Source: Diphasiastrum complanatum
Taxonomy: Eukaryota; Streptophyta; Lycopodiopsida; Lycopodiales; Lycopodiaceae
Direction of reading: 5' to 3'
Length of the DNA: 64,000 bases
Assembly (NCBI GenBank): GCA_029204225.1
Contig: CM055102.1
Coordinates: 14,875,792-14,939,791, forward strand
Within the stretch, counting starts at the first letter, position 1, and each line of letters begins with the position of its first letter. Positions 30,361 to 40,914 of this stretch are shown piece by piece. Position numbers and translations under genes: made by a program. The notes under the pieces were generated by a model. That model had not been told where the DNA came from, did no database searches, and worked only from the letters and a program-made list of their open reading frames with translations.

Positions 30361-31565
30361 TTACTTGGCACCTCTTCTAGCTCTCTTAGCAGCGGGAGCA
30401 GCTTTTTTAGGGGTACGCTTCTTTGAGATCGGTTTCGATGGTAATTTCACCGGATTTGCAGCGTTGGCCGGGGTGGGGGGTTTAGCTGCAGGCTTCGGTG
30501 CTGCTTTAGGGGTTGCTACCTTCGCCTTCTTAACTGGACGGGCTCTTCTGGCAGAGGCAGGCTTTACAGGATACACCAACTTGACTACAAGAGCCTTCTT
30601 CGGTGTAGCAACTTTGGAAGCCTTAGCAGCCTTTGTAGGAGCGGGTTTAGCTGCCTTTGCAGGCTTCGCTGGCTTAGCGATTGCAGCCTTAACAGGACCT
30701 ACAGCTCTCGTTGGCTTGGCAGCCTTAATAAGCTTTGCCTTGGGCTTCGCAGCTGGCTTCCTCTGCTTGGGGGCAGCAACAGAAGGCTTGGCAATTTTAG
30801 AAGCCTTGGTGACGGCCGTTTTCGGCTTACCAAGCTTCGGCGCTTCAACGAGTTTATATGAATTCTTCACCTTCGTAAGCTTACCATACTTGCTATAGTA
30901 TCTCAATTGCACTGTCAATGTCTTCTTAAAATTTGCAGGAAGCCCGGATTTGTAATGGCTCTCAAGATACTTAGCGATGGCATATTGGCTCGATCCAGTT
31001 CTTTCCTTCAACGAGGTAATTGCCTCTGAAATCATCTGCACACCTATCACTCATCAGCAACTCTACAGATGCTTGGCCAGCAATCAAGCAACAAAGAGCA
31101 TCAGCAAGTTAAACACTACGAATCACTGAAGTACACGAAGCATCCGCCAAAAAGTCTGTCATGATCTACATAACCGGCACAACACAATGAATCTAAACAT
31201 CAGTCTTGGATGGAACGAGTAAAACAATACAACCCACATACAAAGAACACGCCTGACGAGCAATAATTCTCATGCAAATTAAGCACATATTGCTCGTTAA
31301 CTGTAATCATCAAAGCGTCTGTGACGCCAAAAGACAAGCATCAAAAGTATGAGCTAACCTGAAGGTATGGAGGATGAGCAGCAGGAGTCTTGGGCGCTCT
31401 GGGCTTCTTTTCCTTCTTAGCCTTAGGAGTCTTCACCTTCTTCTCTTTGATTGCCTTCTCCGGCTTGCCATCGTCTGCCTTCTTCACTTCTGGTGCCGCC
31501 TCAGGAGCTGGATCCGCCACAGTGGCATCAGCAGCAACAGGAACACTCTCCGTAGCAGCAGCCAT
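30361..31565 (-). CDS. Histone H1 (linker histone), join(30361..31035, 31359..31565) on the minus strand
   Basis: Two exons encode 293 aa. Exon 1 starts at ATG 31565 (MAAATESVPV) and ends ...HPPYLQ; the donor is CAG|GTTAGC. The 323-bp intron ends GTGTGCAG|ATG and is in phase 0. Residues 1-62 form an A/P/K/E tail. The globular winged-helix domain spans about 63-131 (AHPPYLQ, then MISEAITSLKERTGSSQYAI, GLPANFKKTLTVQL, KLTKVKNSYKL). Residues 132-293 are a K/A/P-rich tail with AKPAKAAKPA-type repeats and many S/T-P or K-P pairs, ending KRARRGAK. An intron inside the globular domain at this Gln is typical of plant H1 genes. The protein binds linker DNA at the nucleosome dyad in the nucleus. The reading frame is intact. 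Confidence 0.95.
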
Positions 31566-31763
31566 ATCCAAAATCCCAAAAACTATACAAAAGCAGAAAC
31601 CAAATTGCGATCAAATACCCAGTAATTCCTGCAAATGCAGCCTGCTCGCGATCTCTTAGAAGCAGCAGATGGCGATGGCGATGTCGATTGCGATGACAGT
31701 AGAGAGAGGAGAAAGCAGACTTTGTAGGAGAGAATGGGAGAGATAACAGAAAGGAAGCTTTCT

Positions 31764-31768
31764 ATTGG
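31764..31768 (-). promoter_or_regulatory. CCAAT box upstream of histone H1
   Basis: Minus-strand GACCAATAG about 200 bp upstream of the H1 ATG. CCAAT elements are common in histone promoters. No clear TATA box is visible, and transcript start is unknown. Confidence 0.4.
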
Positions 31769-32639
31769 TCACACCCTCTCGGGTCGGATCGATCTCCCTT
31801 CACCCTCGCCGTCAGATGGTCCCTCATCGACGGTCTGAGCCATCTATGGGCTGGGGTGGGTCTCCTTCCTCATCCTCTTTGCAAAGCCCCTTGGCTATGG
31901 GGGGTTTTGGGTGTGCTTTCCATCTCCTTGCTATGGGGTAGTTCTCTTTGCTCCTTTGGGCAATCTAGATGCAGGTTGGATCGATGCCAAGAGCATGAGC
32001 TAGGCCACTATGTGGTATCTTCTTTGAGGATTTTGGATACAATTGGACTCAGTTCAAGGGCATCAAACTTCAGCATCTATTTCGACTTCATGAATGAGGC
32101 TTTTCTAGATTTGTAGAGAGATTGTTGTGCTCCCATTACAAGAACATCCATATTATCACACCAAAAAGCTCATCTTTCACAACTCCAACCTGGAGTTTCC
32201 AATGTAGATGATGCTAGAGCACAAAAGTTTGGTAAGATTGAGGGTGAAAGTACACCATGAATCACACAACACACACATATGTGGGGTTTTTTCCTCTTAT
32301 GATTTGGAGATCTAATCTTATCTGATTCATGCTAGCAAGCGCTTCATTTGTTGTGTGATTGAGTAAGATAGCTTCCAATAATTTGGCAACATTACAAATG
32401 TTACATTTTGTGGTTCATGTTTACGATAACTCCATCATGATAAACACACATGCAAGAATTTAGTGGCTATACTTGAGTCCTTAAATGGCTATTCATCAAA
32501 AGTCAAAATGTGATTACTTATGAAACAAAATTTCATAATCACTTTTGTATGAATGAGTTCTTGTTATTCATTGCAAGAATTTGTGTTTAGACTACAATCA
32601 ATGACTATATTGTTCAATAGAAAATGCCAAGTTTGAACT
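31769..32639. other. H1 upstream region and unassigned spacer
   Basis: The first 100-200 bases are GC-richer and may be H1 promoter. Beyond about 32116 the sequence is AT-rich. I see no supported gene; the short + strand ORF at 31856-32116 has no recognisable domain. Confidence 0.4.
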
Positions 32640-33078
32640 ATGTCATTTCATCGCTATACAAATGCACACTGGATAAATGCTGGCTGAATCCAAAGATTGA
32701 GTGCATACATTGTCACAAGAAAGGTCATACAGCCATGGATTGCTATGACAATCCAAGAAACAAGAAGACGTAGAGCATGAAGGAATGCACAAACAACACA
32801 TCATACGTGGAGGAGCTCGAATCCTCAAAGATGGCCGAGGACCGAGCTAGTAGAAGTCCTACTGCTTATCTATGCATTGATGTGTGCACTACATCACAGT
32901 CTGATGTTCAAGATATAGTTCTTGACTCAGGAGCTACATCGCACTTTGTGATGACAAGACAGATGATCGCCGACTTTTGACAAATCAACAACTCTAGATA
33001 CACCATTCTAGGAGATGGATCACGACACGAAGTGAGCGGCACTAGTGCACTTTGGCTCAGCACCAATGGCAGAGATAG
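32640..33078 (+). pseudogene. copia gag end and protease start, left of a nested element
   Basis: A perfect zinc knuckle, CIHCHKKGHTAMDC (C-x2-C-x4-H-x4-C), is followed after a stop by the protease active-site motif DIVLDSGATSHFV and, after another stop, LGDGSRHEVSGTS. This is the gag/protease part of a copia element. It ends where the minus-strand copia LTR begins at 33079. The hinge region on the other side (38881-39315) is probably the same element, with the intervening integrase lost. Confidence 0.85.
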
Positions 33079-33859
33079 TGACAAGATTTCCAAAATTCAC
33101 ACGTGCGGGGAATGTCCACAAGTATGATGGATCTAATTAAGCTTTGTGATTAGCACAATAACCTGATTCTAGATTGTTTAGCAAGATCTAGTTCAGAAGA
33201 AATGGCTTAACCACAATCTAGCATGCTAAGCAACTGAATATGATAGCAATGAATCAATAATGAGCAAAAGTACAAGATATCAGTGTATGAGCATTAGCTT
33301 CAACACAAGTTAGAGAGATAAAGATAGAGAGATAACAAGCAAAATAGTTTAGATCCAAAATGGCATGAGGTAGCTACAAAACTTTGGTTCTTCATCATTG
33401 ATTGTGAGGAGAGCTACACATATTTATGGAGTTTGAGGTAGCCCGAGGTAGAATCACATCCATTCATTTCAAAATGACATCTAGAGTCTATGTGACATTT
33501 GTCACTTGCCATGCATGAAATTCTACCAACTTTTTACAAGTGTGCTAGTTCTAACTAACAAAGTACAAATCATCATGCATGTGTCCATTACACTTTGTGC
33601 ATGCCTTGCATGTCACTATGGATCACTTACAATTAATGCATGTGAATTGCCACGAGTTTCTACAAGCATGACTTTGCTAATTCTATGGTTACAAACTATA
33701 TGCAAGTTGTATTCTTCAATCTAGACATTACATAACCATGTAGCTCGAGTTCTATGTAGGCCAAACTTGGCATTTTGCATTTATGAGCTACATACTTGCA
33801 TGGTACAACATGTGTAGCAAGCCAAGAAATCAATATGGATTGTTTTTCCAATTTTAACA
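33079..33859 (-). repeat. Left (3') LTR, copia element
   Basis: 781 bp, TGACAAGATTTCC to CCAATTTTAACA, with the same terminal sequence as the 849-bp LTR family. Other copies are 38208-38880, 39440-39675 (inverted fragment) and 57568-58203. Confidence 0.9.
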
Positions 33860-33876
33860 CTCCTCCTAAAAATAAT

Positions 33877-34260
33877 CTATATTGATTTGAACATGGATCT
33901 TGGTATAACTCCAAAATTGGCTCTATGCTTGATGAAGGAACTTTTGCTCAAAGGTTTGGTGAGCATATCAGCAATACAAGATGATGTGTTGATGTGCTCC
34001 AAATTGATTTCCCCTCCAATGAGCTTCTCTCTCACGAAGTGATGTGCAACTTCAATATGCTTGTTCCTTGCATGGAATATCGGGTTGTTGGCAAGGGCTT
34101 GGGCTAAAATGTTGTCACACATGATCATAGGTAGATCTTCTTCCAAGATTATCTTTAGTTCCACTAGTAACCTCTTGATCCAAAGCACTTCCTTTGTTGT
34201 TGTAGTGAGTGCCTTGTACTCGATGAGAGTGATACAGTATCTTGCTTTTTGAAAAGCCAA
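33877..34260 (-). pseudogene. copia RNase H C-terminal part
   Basis: This frame continues RT after a frameshift near 34250. It reads ALTTTTKEVLWIKRLL, MIMCDNILAQALANNPIFHA, HIEVAHHFVREKL and DMLTKPLSKSSF, the standard end of a copia polyprotein. The Asp of MCDN is kept. It ends 18 bp before the LTR. Confidence 0.85.
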
Positions 34261-35345
34261 GATATCAAGTTTCCTCCAAGATATATGACATAAGCACTTG
34301 TAGATTTTCGATCTGCTCTATCACTTGCAAAATCCGAGTCAGAATAACCAATAATAGAAAGATCTTCACTTTTATACAATAAACCAAAATCAAAAGTTGA
34401 AGATATATATCTAAGCACTCTCTTGGCCATTTTCCAATGATAGATAGTAGGATTTTGCATAGTCTGGCTCAACTTATGAACACTAAAGCTTATGTCAGGT
34501 CTAGTTATTGTGAGCCAAATTAAGGAGCCTGTAAGACTTCTAAAAAGTGTGATGTCCACGAAGGATCTTTCATCACCTTTGTTAGAATCCTTTACATTTT
34601 GCTCCATAGGTGTTTCTATACTCTTACAATTCAACATATTGAACTTCTTTAACATTGAAAGAGCATATTTGGATTGACATACAAAAGCTTTATCTTTAAG
34701 AAAGTCAATCTCTAATCCTAGAATATAGTGAATTTCTCCAAGATCTTGCATCTTGAACTCTTTTCCAAGTGCAATCTTGGTTTCCTCAATTAACTTGGTA
34801 CTAGTTCCTGTCAGAATGATATCATCAACATAAATAAGAAGAATGACAATATCTTTATCAAAAAACTTGACATATAAGGAAGGATCATAGTTACTAAGAT
34901 TAAATCCTAGTGACTCAAGAAAGATGTTAAGTCGAGAATACCATGACCTTGGAGCTTGCTTCAATCCATATAAACTTTTGAAGAGCAAGCAAACTTTTTC
35001 TTTGTCATGGATGAACCCAATAGGCTGATCCATATAAATCTCTTCTTCTAGATACCCATTTAGAAATGCATTAGAGACATCTAGTTGAAGAACTTGCCAA
35101 TTGAAAAAACAAGCAAGAGAAATTATGATTCTAATTGATACCATCTTTGCAACTGGGGCAAAGGTCTCCTCATAATCAAGTCCATAAACTTGAGCAAAAC
35201 CTTTAGCACAAAGCCTAGCCTTATACTTGTTGATTGTGCCATCTTGATTATACTTGACTCAAAAAACCCACTTGCAACCAATGGTATGCTTGTTGGATGG
35301 AAGATCCACAAGCTCCCATGTCTTATTGGCCATCAAAGCATCGTA
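34164..35345 (-). pseudogene. copia reverse transcriptase, nearly intact
   Basis: The main frame (35144-34164) runs LQLDVSNAFLNGYLEEEIYM, LYGLKQAPRSWYSRL, the catalytic LLIYVDDIILTG box with both Asp, then LTGSLIWLTITRPDISF and the RNase H start (SIIGYSDSDFASDRADRKST). The RT N-terminus is in the region just upstream (KTWELVDLPSNKHTIGCKWV, then a TGA stop in place of the usual Arg codon). There is a frame change at about 35130 and another at about 34250. Only a few lesions separate it from an open polyprotein. Confidence 0.9.
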
Positions 35346-35953
35346 TTCCTCCTTCATGGCAGGTACCATTCCTTCGAGTTGAGTGCATCATATACATCCT
35401 TTGGCTCCTCATGAGAAATAAAATAAGCACAATTAGTGGAGTTGATTTCCACTTGCTTGCCTCTATCTTCATAGGTAAGCATTCTAGGCTCGGGTCTTTC
35501 TCTTTGAGATCTCCTTGGTGAAAAGATTCAAGGTGAATCCTCCTCAATTCTCGGCCCCATCTCTCCATGATAATTTTCAAGGGTGATGATTGGAGTATCT
35601 TTGTGAGAATCTTTGAACTCGGCCTCCTCAAGAATGTATTTCTGATCTTCATGGAATATAACATCCCTACTCTCAATTGTAGTTGAGGTAGAGGGAACAC
35701 AGAGTCTGTAAGCTTTCTTGTTGGATGCATATCCAACCATGATCCCTTTAATAGAATTAGGATCATCTCTTTTCCTTGTTTTCGAGGGCATATTAACAAA
35801 GCAAGCACAACCAAAAACTCTAAGGTGATCTACCTTAGGTTTTTTCTTAAACAAGACTTCAAAAGGTGATTTTCCAGCAAGTGCATTGTGAGGTAATCTA
35901 TTGCACAAATAGTTTGCACAATTTATAGCTTCACCCCAATATTCAATAGGCAA
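35346..35953 (-). pseudogene. copia integrase C-terminal region and hinge
   Basis: The frame at 35953-35528 reads EYWGEAINCANYLCNRLP, SPFEVLFKKKPKVDHLRVFG, KGIMVGYASNKKAYRL and ESRDVIFHEDQKY, the non-catalytic C-terminal part of copia integrase. A shifted frame (35814-35323) covers the acidic hinge toward RT. No catalytic residues lie here. Confidence 0.8.
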
Positions 35954-36322
35954 AGAAGCTGCTACTTGAATTGCTTTAGCACATTCACATAAAGATCTGT
36001 TTTTCCTCTCAGCTACTCCATTTTGAGATGAAGAATAAGCACAAGAAAACTCTCTCTTAATTCCTTCACCTTCACATTATTCATGAAACTTGTTGGAGAT
36101 GTATTCACCTCCTCCATCACATCTTAAAGCTTTAACTTTGAAAGAAAAATGTTTCTCAACATAAGCTTTGAAGATTAGGAAGTGATCAAAAACCATAGCC
36201 TTTGAAAAAAGTAGATACATCCAAGTATAACTAGTAAAGTCATCAATAAAGGTGACAAAACTGGTTGCACCACCAATACTTTTAGAAGAGGAAAAATGTA
36301 CATCTGAGTGTATTATCTCCAA
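35954..36322 (-). pseudogene. copia integrase catalytic core
   Basis: MEIIHSDVHFSSSKSIGG supplies the first Asp, KALRCDGGGEYISNKF the second Asp, and, past a stop near 36080, SSQNGVAERKNRSLCE the Glu. All three catalytic acids are visible; only the frame is interrupted once. Confidence 0.85.
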
Positions 36323-36349
36323 AGGATGAGTAGTCTTTATAAAAGACTT

Positions 36350-36928
36350 CTAATATGGCTTTTGGTGTGACTTTGCAATGGCACAAGCCTCACAAGGCTT
36401 GAAATCTTTAGAAAGAGATTTTGGAAGACCAATAGCCTTCACCTTCTTAACCATAGAAGACATAGGATGACCCAACCTTCTATGCCATAGCTCCTCCTTA
36501 GATAACAAAGCAACTTCACAAAGGTTTGCGTTCTCATAAGAATTCAATTTAAAAATTCCACCACATCTAGATCCATCAGCAAGGATCTCTTCATTTTTCT
36601 TGATAAAACAAGTATTGGAGTTGAACTTTATATCACAGCAATTATCAAGCAAATTTTCCACACTAATTAAGTTCTTTGTAAGCTTTGGAATGAAAAGAAC
36701 ATTAGAAAGTGCAAGAACTTTTGAAGAAGCAAGTTTCAATGGAATGTTGCCAATTCCTTCTATTGGGCACTCATGATCATTAGCAGTATAAATAGATCTC
36801 TTGAGTCCTTTGAAAGGTAAGATTGAGTCAAATGACTCCTTTGAACAGCACATATGTGAAAAAGCTCCACTATCTATGTACCAAGCTCCATCTTTCTTGA
36901 AAGGTGATGAAGAAAAACTGGACACCAT
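36350..36928 (-). pseudogene. copia protease and GAG-pre-integrase
   Basis: The open frame begins with a protease active site (AWYIDSGAFSHMCC; D-S-G), continues through SIYTANDHECPIEGIGN and VLFIPKLTKNLISVENLL, then the zinc domain EELWHRRLGHP with its CEACAIAK partner. It is the closest visible relative of the fragment at 1-489. The region between Gag and protease that should hold the zinc knuckle is missing. Confidence 0.85.
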
Positions 36929-37444
36929 GAGTGATCCTTCTCCGTCACTTGCAACATAATCTTCTTCAATCTCTTTGGAGAGATTAGCTTGCTCAATGTG
37001 ACTTGAACTAGCTCATCTTGGTTAATAGTAACATCAACATAGGAAAGCTCTCTATGTAAATCTTTAACTCTGAGAACATAGTTAGATGCACTCTCTTCAC
37101 TTCTTTGGAAACATTGGAAAACCTGATTCCTAAGAGTGAGTATTCTAGAGGTTTGCTTCATAGATGGTCTTTAGTGCATCCCAAGCTTCTTTGGCTGTAG
37201 TGCAAGATCCTATCTCTCTCAGAATTTCATTAGATACATTCATCTTAATGAAATGTAGAGCCATTCTAGCTCTTTTCTTGTACTTAAGAATTTCAGCCTG
37301 TGCTTGAGGCTCCTCAACACCAAGGACAATATCCATAACATCCTGGAGTATCAAAATAGACTCCATTCTGAACTTCCAAATTGAGTAATTAGAATTGTTT
37401 AGTCTTTCACTGGCTTCTAGAAGATATCCTCCCTGAGATGCCAT
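36874..37444 (-). pseudogene. copia Gag, two frames, no zinc knuckle
   Basis: The first frame (from 37444) is MASQGGYLLEASERLNNSNY, then WKFRMESILILQDVMDIVLG and GSCTTAKEAWDALKTIYEA, the standard copia Gag N-terminus. It shifts near 37150 into LRNQVFQCFQRSEESASNYV, then RVKDLHRELSYVDVTINQDE. Sequence then passes straight to protease with no C-x2-C-x4-H-x4-C motif, so an internal deletion removed the nucleocapsid part. Gag normally forms the particle shell and packages the RNA. Confidence 0.8.
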
Positions 37445-38194
37445 TTTAATGAAGACTTCTTAGTTATTGAACTGAGATATGTTTGTGCTTGTTCCAATTA
37501 GACTTAAAGTTGTTGCTCTCTTTCACTATAGGTATTTTCAAGGATGTACTACCTTCCTATGTGAAACACTTGCAACTGTATTTGAGATGACTCTCAAATA
37601 TTCCACAAAACAAGTTATCTAGATCAGACATACAAAGTGGATTGAGACACTTTGGCTAGTTTGAATCCTACTATTGGCACGTGTAAAATGCTTCAAAAGA
37701 AAACACAATTGACTCTCAGAAGGCTCAAAAGGTGTTCATTACTTCAAACTCAGTCTTGATCTTCATTTTCTTGTGTAGGATGCTAAAAAACAATGGATTT
37801 AGAACAAAGCAAGATTGAATCAAATCAAAATGTTGTCACTCGGATTTTGGACCTATCCCTATCCTCTTTAAGAGCTTATAACTCTTGCTAGACACATCAG
37901 ATTGATTTGGTTTCAATTTCTATAAAAAGTACAGATCATAAGCTTTCCATCAAGCTATAACATTGCTATCTTTGGATCTATAAGCAAGGAGAACAAAGGG
38001 ACTGAAAATATCTAATTTTCACACGTGCGAAAATTCCGTACTACCACATCTCAAGTTTAAAAATTCAGTTCCAATCCGATTTGGTCCAAATACACTTCAG
38101 AGAAAGGCGAGAAAAAGTGCAAAACTACTTTTTTGCTTGATTTAGCTCTCAATTTCTTGTACAATCAGAGGTGTTAGCATGCAAAGCTTAATTT
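37445..38194 (-). other. 5' leader of the copia element
   Basis: About 750 bp between the primer site and Gag with no coding pattern. Confidence 0.6.
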
Positions 38195-38207
38195 GGCTCT
38201 GATACCA
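38195..38207 (-). promoter_or_regulatory. Primer binding site, initiator tRNA-Met
   Basis: Minus-strand TGGTATCAGAGCC abuts the right LTR at 38208. Confidence 0.9.
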
Positions 38208-38880
38208 TGACAAAATTTCCAGAATTCACATGTGTGGGGAATGTCCACAAGTATGATGGATCTAATTAAGCTTTGTGATTAGCACAGTAACCTGATTCTA
38301 GATTGTTTAGCAAGATCTAGTTCAGAAGAAATGGCTTAACCACAATCTAGCATGCTAAGCAACTGAATATGATAGCCATGAATCAATAATGAGCAAAAGT
38401 ACAAGATATCAATGTATAAGCGTCAGTTTCAACACGAGTTAGAGAGAGAAAGATAGAGAGAAAACAAGCAAAATAGTTTAGATCCAAAATGGCATGAGGT
38501 AGCTACAAAACTTTGGTTCTTCATCATTGATTGTGAGGAGAGCTACACATATTTATGGAGTTTGAGGTAGCTCGAGGTAGAATCACATCCATTCATTTCA
38601 AAATGACATCTAGAGTCTATGTGACATTTGTCACTTGCCATGCATGAAATTCTACCAACTTTTTACAAGTGTGCTATTTCTAACTAACAAAGTACAAATC
38701 ATCATGCATGTGTCCATTACACTTTGTGCATGGTCACTATGGATCACTTACAATTAATGCATGTGAATTGCCACGAGTTTCTACAAGCATGACTTTGCTA
38801 ATTCTATGTCTACAAACTATATGCAAATTCTTTTTTTTCAATCTAGACATTACATAACCATGTAGCTCGAGTTCTATGTA
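38208..38880 (-). repeat. Right (5') LTR, copia element, truncated by 101 bp
   Basis: It matches 33079-33758 closely and stops after gttctatgta, where unrelated copia hinge sequence begins. Confidence 0.9.
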
Positions 38881-39315
38881 AGTAAAGATTTTCAAAGATG
38901 TCATATTTGACAAGACAAGAACAATGGCTGAGGAAGATCCGATCAGCTACGAAGTTCTCAGCAGACAGTACTACGACCTGCCAACATTGACAGAGGGAGC
39001 AGACCCTAGGCATCCAGATAATGATACTCAAATTTTAGCTGAACTAAACGTTAGTTTGGACGACGAGCAGACCAACATATTGGGAGTACCGAACACACCG
39101 GCAATACACCAAGGTCCCGTCGTCAGTAGATAGGACAAAGGCAAGGCAGTTGATGAGCCTGTATTGTCTGCAAGGAAATCTGCCAGACAAAGAAGAGCAC
39201 CAATCAGGTATATACCTGACAACTCATCTTTGGCTCAAGAAGGATTTTGTGGATTCGGGGGTGAACCACAAACTTACGACGAAGCCATCAACAATCCAGT
39301 AGATGAATGCTAGCT
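38881..39315 (+). pseudogene. copia integrase end and hinge, right of the nested element
   Basis: The + strand frame starts FKDVIFDKTRTMAEED, equivalent to the SRDVIFDE end of copia integrase. It continues through an acidic spacer to SARKSARQRRAPIRYIPDNS and PQTYDEAINNPVDEC, the hinge and RT entry. One stop interrupts the frame at 39131. It is likely the downstream part of the element seen at 32640-33078. Confidence 0.75.
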
Positions 39316-39439
39316 CTACCTCGAGCTATTCCATCCACCATAAATGTATGAGGGTTCTCTCACAATTTTTGATGATGAACCAAGCATTGAAGCTACTTCT
39401 TGCCAATTTGGATCTTTAACCTTGTATGGTTGAATTTTG

Positions 39440-39675
39440 CACTCTCTCTCTCTAACTCGTGGAGGAGGCTATGCTAATGCATTAATTTCTTTGTACTTTC
39501 ATCATTCTTTATGAAAGTAACTATTCTTTGATGACTAGCATGCTAGATTGTGGTTTAGTCATAAATTCTTGAACTAGATCTTGATACTCGATTCAGGTTA
39601 TGTGCTAAACACAAAGCTTAATAAAGATCATTCACAATTGGCATTCCACATGTGTGAAACTTTTGGATTTCAACA
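39440..39675 (+). repeat. Inverted fragment of the 781-bp copia LTR
   Basis: It is the reverse complement, with gaps, of the first part of the 33079 LTR: the block with gcatgctagattgtggttta, then gaactagatcttg and cacaaagcttaat. It ends near the LTR terminus at TTTCAACA (39675). Truncated at its left. Confidence 0.75.
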
Positions 39676-40894
39676 ATTTTGCTTGGATCTGATAAGTTAT
39701 TGTTGGCTCTAAGTGTGAAATTAGCCTCTTTTCTTGGTTTTTCTCGGATATCTCATTAATCCTTGCTCAAATTAGCCTAAAACTTTCTATGTAGATGGAT
39801 CTAATGTTGTTCTACCTATTGATGATGATCGTGAAGGTTGATATGGTGAAGGTTGGACTAGTGAGGGTTCTTTGTACTATTCAAGAGTCAAAAAACAAGA
39901 CTTCTTGTAGACAGTTGGGAATAGACTCTCACCCTCTTAACTGTAGCTGAGATCTGGCTTGGTGTAGGTTGGTGAAGGTTATTTCTTACTAGTGTGAAAG
40001 TTTTTTATGTCTGAGAGGGTTTTTTATAGCAAAAAATTGCATTTTTTTCCTTAATGAACTCTCGTCAACTTGGCCTTAGATTAAAAAGGTCTCTTTAAGC
40101 ACAATGGACAAGATTGTGAAGGTTACTTTTGCGAGGATTCACTGATCTGGTAAAAATTTCAAATTCTCTTGTAGAATTACTTAGAAAACTTTGAAACTTT
40201 TGCATAGTTTACTATAGCAATACAAATTCTCGTAGACTCGTCTATAAGCTACACTTAGTGAGAAAGCTTCAATAAGAGTGGTGAAAGTTAGTTGCAATAA
40301 AAACTTGAAAATTTGAGGTCTGCAAGGGTTCTGGACAAAAATGGGCACTTCTGGAGCCAAGGAACCTTCGTAGGGCTTTTGTATTGCTGGGAAACTCTCA
40401 TAGACTTGTCTGTAAGCTTGTCTCAATGAGAACTAGGAGTGACGATGGCTTTTGAATACTTTAGAAAAAAAATTAGTTTTACAAGGTTTTTTTTTTTTTT
40501 TTTTGGTTTTTTAGCTTTTTTGCAAATTGGGTGAGAAGTAGCTCTCGCCGACTTATATGCAAGACTGGAACCATGTTCTCAGGCTACTCTCAGTCAGGCA
40601 AAGGTCGGTTTTCAGTGCTTTTTTTTTTTAAATCAAAATTTAATGGTTTTTGGCCACTTTTCCCTCCAAAAATGCAGATTTTCATATTTTTATGAGTTTT
40701 TTTTTTATGGTGTGCTGATTTTTCAAGCCCTTAGAGGATGTTTTAGGCCTCCTCTACCTCCAAAACACCTCCTCTGCTAGCTTGCAATATATGAACAACA
40801 AAGAAAGCAAAAAATCACACTAAACTACCCTCAAATCCACCTCTAACTCACTAAAAATCAGAAAAATAGCTCTAAAAATAGCTTAGTAGTCTCT
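39676..40894 (-). other. Non-coding region, possible leader of a minus-strand gypsy element
   Basis: No gene. The words gtgaaggtt, gaaggttactttt and ctcgtagactcgtctataagc recur several times. The region between 42215 and 43430 carries aaccttc-type words, the reverse complement, so the two stretches may be related leaders in inverted orientation. Confidence 0.35.
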
Positions 40895-40914
40895 ATCCCC
40901 GACAACGATGCCAC
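40895..40914 (-). promoter_or_regulatory. PBS-like motif, tRNA-Asp type, minus polarity
   Basis: The minus strand reads GTGGCATCGTTGTCGGGGAT next to CCCAACA. From memory, Athila/Tat-type elements use TGGCGCCGTTGCCGGGGA, complementary to tRNA-Asp. The match is good with three changes. Confidence 0.5.

Larger units (their letters stand above)
33079..38880 (-). mobile_element. Near-complete minus-strand copia element with a truncated 5' LTR
   Basis: The left LTR (33079-33859, 781 bp) and right LTR (38208-38880) begin TGACAA(A/G)ATTTCC. The primer site TGGTATCAGAGCC (minus, 38195-38207) abuts the right LTR, and a polypurine tract lies at 33860 onward. Gag, protease, integrase, RT and RNase H follow in copia order on the minus strand. 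The right LTR lacks the last 101 bp seen in the left one, and the copia element it entered has lost its integrase at that border, so a deletion removed both after insertion. A few stops and frameshifts disable pol. Confidence 0.9.

Noticed and set aside
30365-30898. A 177-codon plus-strand ORF rich in Ala, Gly and Phe
   Set aside because: It is the antisense shadow of the GC-richer, Lys/Ala-rich H1 exon 2.
31856-32116. An 86-codon ORF upstream of H1 as a divergent-promoter partner gene
   Set aside because: No recognisable domain and low-complexity hydrophobic start; not enough to support a gene.
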